DNA from: JAKPPT01 sp964630305
GTDB lineage: Bacteria; Spirochaetota; Spirochaetia; Treponematales; UBA12059
Direction of reading: 5' to 3'
DNA: 43,414 nucleotides
Assembly: GCA_964630305.1 (NCBI GenBank)
Contig: CAZVTR010000018.1
Location: 1 to 43,414, forward strand
The notes beneath the pieces are model-generated. The model was not told the DNA's origin. It was given only the letters and a program-made list of their open reading frames with translations, and made no database searches. This document shows positions 31,963-40,806 of the stretch, in pieces. The position numbers were made by a program, and so were the translations under genes. Positions within the stretch are counted from its first letter, which is position 1. The number at the start of each line of letters is the position of its first letter.

Positions 31963-34380
31963 TTACTGCGATTTCTTTTTTGTTTTTCTCGGCTTTGAAC
32001 CTTTTCCTGACAGCTTTATCCCAGGGAACAATATCTCAAATGCTTCGAGCACAGAGTTGATTTCTTTAATAGTCAATTCGCTCAGTACTTCGTGAGGAAC
32101 ATCTTCAAGTTCTTTATGATTTTTCTCGGGTATTAATATTTTAGTGCACTTATTTCGATGTGCGGCTAGCAGTTTCTCCTTGATTCCGCCTACTGGCAGT
32201 ATTCGTCCGGTTAATGTAATTTCTCCTGTCATTGCCCAACCCTGTTCTATTGGAACACCGAGAAACGCAGAAAGCATAGCAACAGCAAGGGTAATTCCGG
32301 CAGAGGGTCCGTCTTTTGGTATTGCGCCTTCAGGTACATGGATATGTATTGTTTTATGATCAAATGCAGATTTTGGAATACCCAATGTTTCTTGATGAGC
32401 TCGAATATAGGTAAGTGCTGTTCTAGCACTTTCTTTCATAACATCTCCCAGATTACCTGTTAATATTAGTTCAGTTTCTCCGGGAAAGCTCGTCACCTCT
32501 ACAGGAAGAATAGATCCTCCTAATTCGGTCCATGCAAGACCGTACACAAGACCTGGTATTGTATCGGAAAAAACTAAATCAGGATCATACTTTTTTCTTC
32601 CTAAATATTTTTCTATATCTTTTTCTGTAATTGTTTTTTTAATTTCTGTAATTGGTTTGTGTTTTTCAACAAAATCGAGTGCAAGCTTGCGGATAACATG
32701 AGCAATCTCGCGCTCCAAAGAACGCACCCCCGCTTCCATAGTGTAATCATGGATTATTTTTTCGATTGCCTGTTTATTCCATGTCAGATTGACTGAAGCA
32801 AGACCATTTTCAGCCAACTGCTTTGGAATAATAAACTTTTCCGCAATAATACATTTTTCATAATCGGTATAGCTTGGGATTTCTATTATTTCCATGCGGT
32901 CTAAGAGCGGATACGGTATTCCATGGAGACTGTTTGCGGTAGTTATAAACACAACATGCGATAAATCATAGGGCGCTTCAAGGTAATGATCGGTAAATGC
33001 ATGATTCTGTTCAGGATCCAGGACTTCAAGGAGCGCGCTTGCAGGATCTCCGCGAAAATCACTTGACATTTTATCAATCTCATCAAGCAAAAACACAGGA
33101 TCAATTGATGTGGTATGCCGCATTCCTTGAAGGATTTTTCCGGGGAGCGCACCGACATAGGTTCTGCGGTGTCCGCGTATCTCAGCTTCATCTCTGAGAC
33201 CGCCTAAGCTGATGCGCACAAATTCTCTTCCAAGCGCTCGCGCTATTGATTTTCCTAGACTTGTTTTCCCTGTTCCTGGCGGTCCAATAAAACACAAAAT
33301 CGGACCCCGGCATGATTGGCTGAGCTGCTGCACTGCAATAAATTCGAGTATGCGCTCTTTAACCTTTTGCATGCCATAGTGATCATTATCTAAAATTTTT
33401 TTCGCTTCTTCGATTGACGGAACATCGTTTTTTTTAATTGTCCAGGGAAGTTCTCCAAATACTTCGATGTATGTTCTCAGTACCACAGCTTCAGGAGAAA
33501 GCGGCGGTAATCGTGAGAGTCTGCGTATCTCTTTTTTAATGCGCGTTACAATTTCCTCTGGAGGCTGCTTTTGCAATATCTGCTGTTCAAGCTCTTCGTA
33601 TTCATTCTGAGTATCGTTCTCTTTTCCCAATTCTTTTTTTATTTCGCGAAGTTTTTCTTGGAGGTAGTAATCCTTTTGTGCTTTTGAAATTCGCATTTTA
33701 ACTTTTTGTTCAATTTTTTGCTGTATTTCGTTGAGTTCATTTTCCTGTGATAATATTTTTATAATAAACTCTGTTCGTTTGTAATCATCTTCAATTGCGA
33801 GGATTTCCTGTTTTCGTTCATGAGTAATTGGCAAAAAATGACCAATAATATTGCAAATTTCTTCTGCATTATCAGCTTTTTCAACAGCGTTGAGCGTTTC
33901 AAATGGTATTTTTTTAAGCTGCTCTGCATAGTGACGAAACTCTTGTTTTGCTATTTTTACCAGCGCTGATAACTCTTTATTGTCAGCAATGAGATTATGA
34001 TTAGTACTGGAAAGCGACTCTAATACTGTTTCATAAAAATCATTATTGATTCTTGTCTTAAGAATTCTTACACGTTCTTTGCCTTCAAGCAGCAGCCGCT
34101 GACTGCCATCGATTCCGGGGCTCACCTGCAACACCGTTGCTAATGTGCCAATTTCATGGAACTCGAGTTCTGTATCACCCTGTTCCGGTATTTTTTTAAG
34201 AAGAACAACAACAATAACCCTATCTCGGTGCAATGCTTCCTGCAAAGCATTGATACAGTATTTTGAAGAAACCGATAGAGATAGAACAGTATCCGGAAAT
34301 AGCACCGAATCGGGCGTATATAAAAGAGGAAATACAAGAGCATTGTTTTTTTTCTTAAAGAGTTCTCGTAAAAAACTCAT
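31963..34380 (-). CDS. lon: ATP-dependent protease Lon
   Basis: 805 residues. The N-terminal substrate-binding domain (PLLYTPDSVLFPDTVLSLSV..) is followed by a coiled coil near 200-260 (QQKIEQKVKMRISKAQKDYY, LQEKLREIKKEL). The AAA domain has Walker A CFIGPPGTGKTSLGKSIA and Walker B DPVFLLDEIDKM. The protease domain has the catalytic Ser in PKDGPSAGITLA and Lys in VGGIKEKLLAAHR. Lon degrades misfolded and regulatory proteins in the cytoplasm. Its start overlaps the clpX stop by 4 bases. The tig-clpP-clpX-lon order is widely conserved. A basic C-terminal tail (SGKGSKPRKTKKKSQ) follows the protease domain. Confidence 0.97.
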   Translation of the reverse strand: MSFLRELFKKKNNALVFPLLYTPDSVLFPDTVLSLSVSSKYCINALQEALHRDRVIVVVLLKKIPEQGDTELEFHEIGTLATVLQVSPGIDGSQRLLLEGKERVRILKTRINNDFYETVLESLSSTNHNLIADNKELSALVKIAKQEFRHYAEQLKKIPFETLNAVEKADNAEEICNIIGHFLPITHERKQEILAIEDDYKRTEFIIKILSQENELNEIQQKIEQKVKMRISKAQKDYYLQEKLREIKKELGKENDTQNEYEELEQQILQKQPPEEIVTRIKKEIRRLSRLPPLSPEAVVLRTYIEVFGELPWTIKKNDVPSIEEAKKILDNDHYGMQKVKERILEFIAVQQLSQSCRGPILCFIGPPGTGKTSLGKSIARALGREFVRISLGGLRDEAEIRGHRRTYVGALPGKILQGMRHTTSIDPVFLLDEIDKMSSDFRGDPASALLEVLDPEQNHAFTDHYLEAPYDLSHVVFITTANSLHGIPYPLLDRMEIIEIPSYTDYEKCIIAEKFIIPKQLAENGLASVNLTWNKQAIEKIIHDYTMEAGVRSLEREIAHVIRKLALDFVEKHKPITEIKKTITEKDIEKYLGRKKYDPDLVFSDTIPGLVYGLAWTELGGSILPVEVTSFPGETELILTGNLGDVMKESARTALTYIRAHQETLGIPKSAFDHKTIHIHVPEGAIPKDGPSAGITLAVAMLSAFLGVPIEQGWAMTGEITLTGRILPVGGIKEKLLAAHRNKCTKILIPEKNHKELEDVPHEVLSELTIKEINSVLEAFEILFPGIKLSGKGSKPRKTKKKSQ

Positions 34381-35615
34381 GCGCTCTTTTTGACCGTTTC
34401 CACAAGCGGAGCTTTGTTTTCTACCACTGTATCTGCATTAACAATAATGCGCTTTTTTTCTTCTGAATGCGGTATTTCAAACATAACATCAATGAGGATT
34501 TTTTCTACGATTGCCCGTAATCCTCGCGCTCCAGTTTTCTGATCAATTGCTTTTTGCACTATTGCATCAACAGCATCATCGGTAAATTCTAATTCAGCAT
34601 TGTCGAGCTTAAAACTTTCCTGATATTGCTTGAGAATTGCGTTTTTTGGCTCTGCAATAATACGCTTGAGATCTTCTTTGGTAAGTTCATCGAGAGCCAC
34701 GGTAATAGGTAAACGCCCAATAAACTCTGGAATCATGCCATATGAAATCAAATCATCGGGATGAATATGTGAAAAGAGTTCATGCGCAGATTTTTTCTTT
34801 GCTCCGCGTACATCGGCTCCAAATCCCATTGCTGTTTTTGCAATGCGCTGCTCTATATGTTTTTCCAGGCCAACAAATGCACCGCCGCAAATAAAAAGGA
34901 TATTTGTCGTATCAATTTTTATGTATTCCTGCTGGGGGTGTTTCCTACCCCCCTGAGGCGGAACATTAGCAATCGTGCCCTCGATAATCTTAAGTAAGGC
35001 CTGCTGTACACCTTCTCCGGAAACGTCGCGCGTAATGGAAACGTTTTGCGTTTTTCTGGCAATCTTATCGATTTCATCGATATAGACAATGCCCTTTTCA
35101 GCTGCGCTGATATCGCCGCCTGCATTCTGGATGAGCTTAAGCAGTATGTTTTCTACATCTTCACCGACATATCCGGCTTCAGTGAGCGTTGTTGCATCAG
35201 CGATTGCAAAAGGCACATTGAGCTTTTTTGCAAGCGAACGTGCGAGCAGCGTTTTGCCGGAGCCAGTCGGGCCAATCAATAGAACGTTGGATTTTTCCAA
35301 TTCTACATCCTGGTTTAACTGTTTTTTATATAATATGCGCTTGTAATGATTATAGACAGCTACCGATAAAACTTTTTTTGCATACTCCTGCCCGATAACA
35401 TACGAGTCAAGGAATTCTTTAATCTCCCCGGGCTTTGGCACAGATGAAATAGTGGACTTATCATCCCGCCGTATTGGCTCATGAATGATACTGTAACAAG
35501 CCTCAATACATTCATCACAGATAAACACACCGGGACCGGCTACAATTTTCTGAGCATTTTGTGCGCTCTTTCCGCAAAAAGAGCAGATTCGATAATCATT
35601 TCGTGTTCGTGCCAT
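34377..35615 (-). CDS. clpX: ATP-dependent Clp protease ATP-binding subunit ClpX
   Basis: 412 residues. The N-terminal zinc-binding domain is CSFCGKSAQNAQKI then FICDECIEAC. Walker A is LLIGPTGSGKTLLARSLA, the pore loop GYVGEDVE, Walker B IVYIDEIDK. SITRDVSGEGVQQALLKIIE and GARGLRAIVEKIL are also typical. ClpX unfolds tagged proteins and feeds them to ClpP. The start overlaps the clpP end by 20 bases and the stop overlaps lon by 4, so the protease genes are made as one unit. Confidence 0.97.
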   Translation of the reverse strand: MARTRNDYRICSFCGKSAQNAQKIVAGPGVFICDECIEACYSIIHEPIRRDDKSTISSVPKPGEIKEFLDSYVIGQEYAKKVLSVAVYNHYKRILYKKQLNQDVELEKSNVLLIGPTGSGKTLLARSLAKKLNVPFAIADATTLTEAGYVGEDVENILLKLIQNAGGDISAAEKGIVYIDEIDKIARKTQNVSITRDVSGEGVQQALLKIIEGTIANVPPQGGRKHPQQEYIKIDTTNILFICGGAFVGLEKHIEQRIAKTAMGFGADVRGAKKKSAHELFSHIHPDDLISYGMIPEFIGRLPITVALDELTKEDLKRIIAEPKNAILKQYQESFKLDNAELEFTDDAVDAIVQKAIDQKTGARGLRAIVEKILIDVMFEIPHSEEKKRIIVNADTVVENKAPLVETVKKSA

Positions 35616-36213
35616 TAGTTTTTCGCTCCAGAATTGTATCGATTATACCATATTCCTTTGCTTCCTGGGCAGAGAGAAAGAAATCACGTTCCATATCTTG
35701 AGCAATAACATCAACAGATTTCCCGGTATGGTATGCAAAATAGTCAATCGTTAATTTTTTAAGCCTGATAATTTCTTTTGCCTGTATGCTGATATCAGAA
35801 GCCTGTCCCTGAACACCGCCCCAGGGCTGATGGATGAGTATCCGAGAACTCGGTAGCGCATACCGTTTTCCTTGCGTACCTCCAGCTAAGAGCAATGCAC
35901 CCATGCTCGCTGCCTGTCCTACACAGATTGTTTTTATATCAGGCTTGATATACTGCATGGTATCGTAAATGGCTAATCCTGCTGTAACGAGTCCGCCGGG
36001 AGAATTAATATAGATATCGATATCTTTATCAGGATCCTGCGATTCAAGGAACAAAAGCTGAGCGATGACGAGATCGGCGCTAACATCATCGATCTCACCA
36101 TCAACAAAGACAATTCTATCCTTGAGCAGTCGGGAATAAATATCGTAAGCCCGTTCTGTTACACCGTTTTGTTCAAAAATATGCGGTATTGTTACAATCA
36201 TTTTTTCATCCAT
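35596..36213 (-). CDS. clpP: ATP-dependent Clp protease proteolytic subunit ClpP
   Basis: ATG 36213 with GGGAG 6 bases upstream gives 205 residues, the normal size. The frame is open to 36255. Catalytic triad: Ser in GQAASMGALLLAGG, His in RILIHQPWGG, Asp in QDMERDFFLS. DIDIYINSPGGLVTAGLAIYD and NGVTERAYDIYSRLLKDRI are classic. It forms the proteolytic barrel for ClpX. It lies 87 bases after tig and overlaps clpX by 20 bases. Confidence 0.97.
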   Translation of the reverse strand: MDEKMIVTIPHIFEQNGVTERAYDIYSRLLKDRIVFVDGEIDDVSADLVIAQLLFLESQDPDKDIDIYINSPGGLVTAGLAIYDTMQYIKPDIKTICVGQAASMGALLLAGGTQGKRYALPSSRILIHQPWGGVQGQASDISIQAKEIIRLKKLTIDYFAYHTGKSVDVIAQDMERDFFLSAQEAKEYGIIDTILERKTNGTNTK

Positions 36214-36300
36214 ACTTAACTCCCGCTGGAAAGATACTGCTATTTTATACAACAATCAACTCAAATGCACTATCGCATTGTTGTGATTATAGAGTGCCTG

Positions 36301-37653
36301 CTATTTGCGCAATTCTTTAAGTGTTGTTTTTGCGCCTTTTTTTACGGTTACTGCAGCAAGCAGTTCATTAAAGAGCTTTTCTTGCATGAGATGATCTTTA
36401 AGGTACTCCTGATATTCAGGTTTTTCATACTGCTTCTTAACTTCTTCTACGGAACGGGAAGTCTCTTCTGCTATTTTTGCATATTCCGCATTAAGATCTT
36501 CTTCGGAAACTTCATACTTTTTCTCAGCAAGGAATTTCTGAATGAGCAAATCTTTTTTTAGGTTTTTCTCAACATCAGGCCGCCATTCTTCAAGCAAATC
36601 TTTTATATCTTTACCCATGCTGGCAAAGAGCGATTTAAGCTGTTCAAAACTGTTCATACCAAACCGATATGCCATCTGCTCAAGGCGCATAGACAAGCTT
36701 GACTGAATCATCGTTTCAGGAACTTCAATAGTGGTGCGTGCAGCAAGTTCTTCGAGAAGCGCTTGCTCTTTTTTTGCTTGTAATAAATCTTCAAGCTCAC
36801 GCTCAAGTTTTGTTTTTATATCATTTTTAAGATCTGCAAGTGTTTTATACTTTTCTGAAACATCCTGAGCAAATTCATCATCAAGATCTGGAAGTATTTT
36901 TTCGCGAAGCCGTGTCAGAGCAACTTTGATAGTTTTGCTCTTCCCAGCCAATTCCGGATATTCAAAATCAGCCGGATATGTTTTTGTAATTACTTTTTCT
37001 TCGCCCTTCTTCATTCCGATAATTTCATCATCAAACTTGTAAATATTTTGGCCAGAACCAATTTCAAATACAAAATCTTGAGAAGAAGTACCAGGAACTA
37101 CATTGCCAGCTTCGTCAAGCTCGCTATAACTCACTGTTGCGAGCATACCTTTTGCAGCTTTAACGTCATCCTTAACATCTTGAATTACCGCGTTCCGCTG
37201 TCGCAGTTCTTCAATTTCTTCCTGTTCATCATCTTTGCTAATTGAGCATTGAGGAACTTCGATGGTTATATTTTTTGTATCAGGAAGAGCAAACTCCGGA
37301 TATACATCATACTTAACTTTAAAAGTAAAATCTTTATCTAAGCTAAAATCGGGATCTTCATCGAGATCGGGATGAGCATACGGGAGCGGTTTTACAACCG
37401 ATTCATCCTTCCATGCTTCATCCATAGCAGCTTCTATTATTTGTTGGAACGCATCCATTTTTATTTCTTGACCGTATTTATTTTCGAGAACCTTGGGCGG
37501 AACCTTCCCTACTCTAAAACCATCAATGCGTGCCTTTTTGCAATACTCATTGAGCACTTCATTGTATTTTTTCTGTACAAAATCTTTTTCTACCGTTACA
37601 GTGAGCCGCATAGCAGACTTTTCCAGTTTTTCTGTATGTTTCGAAGCAATCAT
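36301..37653 (-). CDS. tig: Trigger factor (ribosome-associated chaperone and peptidyl-prolyl isomerase)
   Basis: 450 residues. The ribosome-docking signature is ARIDGFRVGKVPPKVLENKYG near residue 45. The FKBP-type middle domain (about 150-245: MLATVSYSELDEAGNVVPG, KGEEKVITKTYPADFEYPEL) and a long helical C-terminal arm (DLLQAKKEQALLEELAARTT) complete the protein. Trigger factor meets nascent chains at the ribosome exit. GAGGAG lies 6 bases before ATG 37653. It heads tig-clpP-clpX-lon, linking early folding with degradation. Confidence 0.96.
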   Translation of the reverse strand: MIASKHTEKLEKSAMRLTVTVEKDFVQKKYNEVLNEYCKKARIDGFRVGKVPPKVLENKYGQEIKMDAFQQIIEAAMDEAWKDESVVKPLPYAHPDLDEDPDFSLDKDFTFKVKYDVYPEFALPDTKNITIEVPQCSISKDDEQEEIEELRQRNAVIQDVKDDVKAAKGMLATVSYSELDEAGNVVPGTSSQDFVFEIGSGQNIYKFDDEIIGMKKGEEKVITKTYPADFEYPELAGKSKTIKVALTRLREKILPDLDDEFAQDVSEKYKTLADLKNDIKTKLERELEDLLQAKKEQALLEELAARTTIEVPETMIQSSLSMRLEQMAYRFGMNSFEQLKSLFASMGKDIKDLLEEWRPDVEKNLKKDLLIQKFLAEKKYEVSEEDLNAEYAKIAEETSRSVEEVKKQYEKPEYQEYLKDHLMQEKLFNELLAAVTVKKGAKTTLKELRK

Positions 37654-37670
37654 GTCAAACTCCTCAATTG

Positions 37671-37676
37671 ATTATA
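37671..37676 (-). promoter_or_regulatory. Probable -10 element for tig
   Basis: A perfect TATAAT on the minus strand, 17 bases before the tig ATG, with no convincing -35 box. The tRNA terminator lies just upstream. Confidence 0.45.
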
Positions 37677-37722
37677 AAAAATATCCAGCATGGCTGCATA
37701 CTATTTGCAAAAAATAATAAGT

Positions 37723-37756
37723 AAAAAAAAGGCGATCCGGATTTCCAGATCGCCTT
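37723..37756 (-). terminator. Intrinsic terminator of the tRNA operon
   Basis: The 9-bp stem aaggcgatc (37729-37737) and gatcgcctt (37748-37756) is followed on the minus strand by a run of eight T (37730-37723). It lies directly after tRNA-Gly. Confidence 0.88.
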
Positions 37757-37759
37757 ACG

Positions 37760-37831
37760 AGCGGGAAACGGGAGTCGGACCCGCGACATCCACCTTGGCA
37801 AGGTGGCGCTCTACCACTGAGCTATTCCCGC
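37760..37831 (-). tRNA. tRNA-Gly (anticodon GCC)
   Basis: Cloverleaf with acceptor GCGGGAA / TTCCCGC, D arm TAGCTCAGTGGTAGAGC, anticodon loop TTGCCAA and T arm GGGTCCGACTCCC. CCA is not encoded. Last of five tRNAs. Confidence 0.95.
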
Positions 37832-37859
37832 TTGGAACGATACCTCCCGCGGTATTACC

Positions 37860-37939
37860 TGCGAGAGGAGGGAGTTGAACCCTCATGCCGAAGCACCAGA
37901 TCCTAAGTCTGGCGTGTCTGCCAGTTCCACCACTCTCGC
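37860..37939 (-). tRNA. tRNA-Leu (anticodon TAG)
   Basis: Class II tRNA with a long variable arm (TGCTTCGGCA). Acceptor GCGAGAG / CTCTCGC, discriminator A, anticodon loop CTTAGGA, T loop TTCAACT. CCA is not encoded. Confidence 0.95.
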
Positions 37940-38007
37940 CCGGAACTTCAGGTGCTTCGACCTTACTAAATCAGTTAAAAATTGTCAAGTACTTTTTCAG
38001 TACTTTT

Positions 38008-38080
38008 TGAGCCGTGCAGGCATCGAACCTGCGACCCGCAGATTAAGAGTCTGCTGCTCTGCCAGCTGAGCTAACGGCCC
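38008..38080 (-). tRNA. tRNA-Lys (anticodon CTT)
   Basis: Acceptor GGGCCGT / ACGGCTC with one G-T pair, discriminator A, anticodon stem GCAGA / TCTGC, loop CTCTTAA, T loop TTCGATG. CCA is not encoded. Confidence 0.95.
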
Positions 38081-38095
38081 GGGTTATACTAGTTA

Positions 38096-38169
38096 TGCGT
38101 CCGGCAGGAGTCGAACCTGCGACCTACGGATTCGAAGTCCGTCGCTCTATCCAGCTGAGCTACGAACGC
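38096..38169 (-). tRNA. tRNA-Arg (anticodon TCG)
   Basis: Acceptor GCGTTCG / CGGACGC with one G-T pair, then TA and the D arm, anticodon stem ACGGA / TCCGT, loop CTTCGAA, discriminator A. CCA is not encoded. Confidence 0.94.
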
Positions 38170-38181
38170 CTGCCAGATTAG

Positions 38182-38254
38182 GGTGGATGACGGGGTTCGA
38201 ACCCGCGACGACCAGATCCACATTCTGGGACTCTACCGCTGAGCTACATCCACC
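38182..38254 (-). tRNA. tRNA-His (anticodon GTG)
   Basis: It has the extra 5' G (-1) opposite discriminator C, the hallmark of tRNA-His. Acceptor GTGGATG / CATCCAC, anticodon stem CCAGA / TCTGG, loop ATGTGGA. First of the tRNA operon. Confidence 0.95.
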
Positions 38255-38331
38255 ATACTTAACGCCCGCTCAGAATGCCAGAAATAACAAAAAATGTCAA
38301 TAATTCAACATTTTATAACGCTACTCTAACA

Positions 38332-38365
38332 GGTAAACAAAATAACCTGCTGATTTCAGCAGGTT
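38332..38365 (-). terminator. Terminator after rpsU
   Basis: Perfect 10-bp stem aacctgctga (38344-38353) and tcagcaggtt (38356-38365), followed on the minus strand by a T-rich tract. It separates rpsU from the tRNA operon. Confidence 0.8.
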
Positions 38366-38379
38366 ACTCTATTCTAATA

Positions 38380-38592
38380 CTATCGTGAATCCTTTGTTTT
38401 AAGATTCTTCCTCATGAGTTTGCGAGCCATTGTCTTCTTTTTCCGATTGCGGATTGCAGAGGGCTTTTCAAAATACTCACGCTTTTTCCACTCACGAATA
38501 ATTCCCTCTTTTTCAACCATTCGTTTAAACCGTTTGATTGCTTTCTCTAACGGCTCATTATCTTCTACGTTTATCTGATTAATCGAAATCAC
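38380..38592 (-). CDS. rpsU: 30S ribosomal protein S21
   Basis: About 67-70 residues matching bacterial S21: NEPLEKAIKRFKRMVEKEGI, IREWKKREYFEKPSAIR, then a Lys/Arg-rich tail. S21 sits on the 30S platform and helps initiation. The start is unusual. GTG 38592 gives 70 residues but lies inside a strong ribosome binding sequence (AAGGGGGTGA). An ATT codon at 38583 is well spaced from it and gives the family's usual distance of about 8 residues to NEPLE. No ATG is available. It overlaps the M23 peptidase end by at least 5 bases, and 14 if GTG is used. Confidence 0.93.
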   Translation of the reverse strand: MISINQINVEDNEPLEKAIKRFKRMVEKEGIIREWKKREYFEKPSAIRNRKKKTMARKLMRKNLKTKDSR

Positions 38593-39565
38593 CCCCTTCC
38601 TGAATGTTTACGATTGTATGCAATTTCGAAAAAAAGTCAATATGCATAAGCGAAAATGGATTAACGGGAACCGTTGAGACTCTTATTTCCCAGTGGAGAT
38701 GCGTTCCAGTTGCAAGCCCTGTGCGTCCCATACTACCAATAGGCATTCCAGCTGTCACATTTTCATTAAGCGCTACAGCGAGCGATTCCATATGCATATA
38801 AATTGAATATACTCCTGGCAGGTGTTCAATGATAACCGTATTCCCCGTTACAATTCTATTTTCCGCAAGCACTACCCTGCCAGAGCCGGCCGCATAAATC
38901 GTAGTGTCTTGCTCTTTTCCAAAATCGATACCTGCATGAAACGTGATACTTTTGGTGCCATTTGAATATATATAGCGCCGTTGAATTCCAAAATGAGACG
39001 TAATTCTTGGCTTAGATACCGGCAGTTCAAGGGGTTTAGTAAGCCAGACACCTGCGGGATTAACTGTTGCAACTATTTCCTGGTACCGTTTTGCCTGAGC
39101 TTCTTTTTCAGGATCTGTTTTTGTAACAAGCGCCGTCAGGGTATTGTTCAAATAAACATCTTCTTGTTGCCAGGATTCTGCAGTAATAGTAATCGGCTGT
39201 GTATACACAACAGCATTATCTTTATCAAAGACTTTAAGTAGTGCCGGTCCAGGAGCAGCCAATGGATGAATACCGCAAACAAATGCAGTAAGCGCATTCC
39301 ATTGCTTTTTTCCTTGATACCTTCCCTGCTGGATATAAAATTTCACAAGCTGGAACTTTGGACTCTTGGTTTTATCACTAAATTCAAACTGAAGCGTACT
39401 GCCGGAAGAAAAACCTGTACATTCAATAAAGTAAGCATTACCCTGCTTTATTTCTGCAGGCATCATTACCTGATAAATGGGTTCTGCCTGATGCGCAACT
39501 ATACAAAGCAACAGTGCAATCAGGGAGAGTAATTTTTTGCTGTAATAGAATCTAGCATGCTTCAT
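38579..39565 (-). CDS. Secreted M23-family metallopeptidase (LytM-type)
   Basis: 328 residues with an N-terminal signal (KKLLSLIALLLCIVAHQAEP). An unrecognised beta-rich domain (about 35-140) is followed by an M23 domain. The zinc-binding residues are intact: His and Asp in FHAGIDFGKEQ and the HxH in GTHLHWEIRV, with GNTVIIEHLPGVYSIYMHM and GSMGRTGLATG between. M23 enzymes cut peptidoglycan cross-links or act in division and envelope regulation. The gene is divergent from the phosphatase gene and overlaps rpsU, so ribosomal protein output may depend on this transcript. Confidence 0.92.
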   Translation of the reverse strand: MKHARFYYSKKLLSLIALLLCIVAHQAEPIYQVMMPAEIKQGNAYFIECTGFSSGSTLQFEFSDKTKSPKFQLVKFYIQQGRYQGKKQWNALTAFVCGIHPLAAPGPALLKVFDKDNAVVYTQPITITAESWQQEDVYLNNTLTALVTKTDPEKEAQAKRYQEIVATVNPAGVWLTKPLELPVSKPRITSHFGIQRRYIYSNGTKSITFHAGIDFGKEQDTTIYAAGSGRVVLAENRIVTGNTVIIEHLPGVYSIYMHMESLAVALNENVTAGMPIGSMGRTGLATGTHLHWEIRVSTVPVNPFSLMHIDFFSKLHTIVNIQEGGDFD

Positions 39566-39633
39566 AGTGTGTAGTATCGGGATAAAGCCATATGTATTTG
39601 ACCATTTATACTGGATACCATATAATTTTAATT

Positions 39634-40755
39634 ATGGAAAGCTTCTTTCTTGTCGCGCAAAAATACCGAAAACAAGATAATACAATAAGTACGCTGCATA
39701 TCCCAGAAGAATATATTCTTGAAACCGAAAAAAACATAGATTCAGAACCCAAAATTACCTTGAAAATAGAAACAAAACCAGAAAACAGCTCAGCACTAAT
39801 GCAAGAAACAATTCCAAATAAAAAAGTCCAGCTAAGCATTAACGATTTTACTGAAATCAACCTTGATACTTTCATAGAAGAAGATAAACAAGAGATTTCT
39901 GCTGCTGCCAGTACTGCTGATAAAAATGATCCTAAAACACAGGAACTTGCGCGTGCGTACGAGGAACTCCAGCGCAGAAATGATGAATACCGGAGAGAAC
40001 TCATTGTTGCCCGCCGTGTCCAGGAAACCTTCATACCTTCAGAACATGATTTCCCAAAGCGGAACGAACTCAATTTTGCTGGCTTTTATCAGGCAATGGC
40101 AGATATTGGCGGAGACCTCTATGATGTCATCCGAATAGGCCGCAATGCGTATGGCTTTCTCATTGCCGATGTTTCAGGACATGGTGTTCCTGCTGCTTTA
40201 ATTACCGCTCTCGTTAAAGTAGCATTCCGATCACAGCTTGTGTGGGGTGTTTCTCCGGATTTAACCTGTAAAAATGTTAATAAGGAGCTCTACGAAATTA
40301 TTGGAGAAGGTGAACGGTATGTAACAGCTTTTCTCGCAATTCTTAATCTTGAAACCGGAATACTGGAGTATACTAATGCAGGACATCATCCAGGCATTTT
40401 GCTGCGAAATGGTAATCTACAGGAACTAAATAGTGATGGCCGCTTTTTAGGTATCTTTCCCGAGCCAATATATTCTAAAAATACGCTAAAACTAGAAGCA
40501 GGAGACAGTATTATTCTTTATACAGATGGAATAATAGAAGCAAAAAGCTATCTCGATGAAGAATATGGACATGAACGTTTTCATGAAGCCCTACTACGAA
40601 ACTGCTCAGAAGAACCGCAAGCACTTATTAATGCTGTCATGAGCGATCTGGATTCTTTTACAATGGGTGCTCCTGCACATGATGATCGCGCAATGCTCGT
40701 CATTCGATTTAATGGCCTTGACAGCGCCATAGCTACCGCAGTAGAACCGAAATAA
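39634..40755 (+). CDS. SpoIIE/RsbU-type PP2C serine phosphatase
   Basis: From ATG 39634, 373 residues; the frame is open to 39592 and the start is uncertain because no strong ribosome binding site is seen. The first about 95 residues are acidic and unstructured-looking. A coiled coil (ELARAYEELQRRNDEYRREL) leads into VARRVQETFIPSE, the typical linker of this family. The PP2C domain has metal-binding Asp in MADIGGDLYDVI, ADVSGHGVPAALITALV, LYTDGIIEAK and PAHDDRAMLVI. Such enzymes dephosphorylate STAS anti-anti-sigma proteins in partner-switching pathways. No sensor domain or partner gene is next to it. The GHKL ATPase at 27160 could be the opposing kinase, which is inference. Confidence 0.9.
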   Translation: MESFFLVAQKYRKQDNTISTLHIPEEYILETEKNIDSEPKITLKIETKPENSSALMQETIPNKKVQLSINDFTEINLDTFIEEDKQEISAAASTADKNDPKTQELARAYEELQRRNDEYRRELIVARRVQETFIPSEHDFPKRNELNFAGFYQAMADIGGDLYDVIRIGRNAYGFLIADVSGHGVPAALITALVKVAFRSQLVWGVSPDLTCKNVNKELYEIIGEGERYVTAFLAILNLETGILEYTNAGHHPGILLRNGNLQELNSDGRFLGIFPEPIYSKNTLKLEAGDSIILYTDGIIEAKSYLDEEYGHERFHEALLRNCSEEPQALINAVMSDLDSFTMGAPAHDDRAMLVIRFNGLDSAIATAVEPK

Positions 40756-40806
40756 AGTTTAGTATAAGCTCATATAAAATCTAAACAACCAGGGAGCTGA
40801 TTCAGT

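Noticed and set aside
37760..38254. Regularly spaced structured units examined as a possible CRISPR or repeat array
   Set aside because: They are five ordinary tRNA genes with distinct sequences. No CRISPR-type repeats were seen anywhere in the window.
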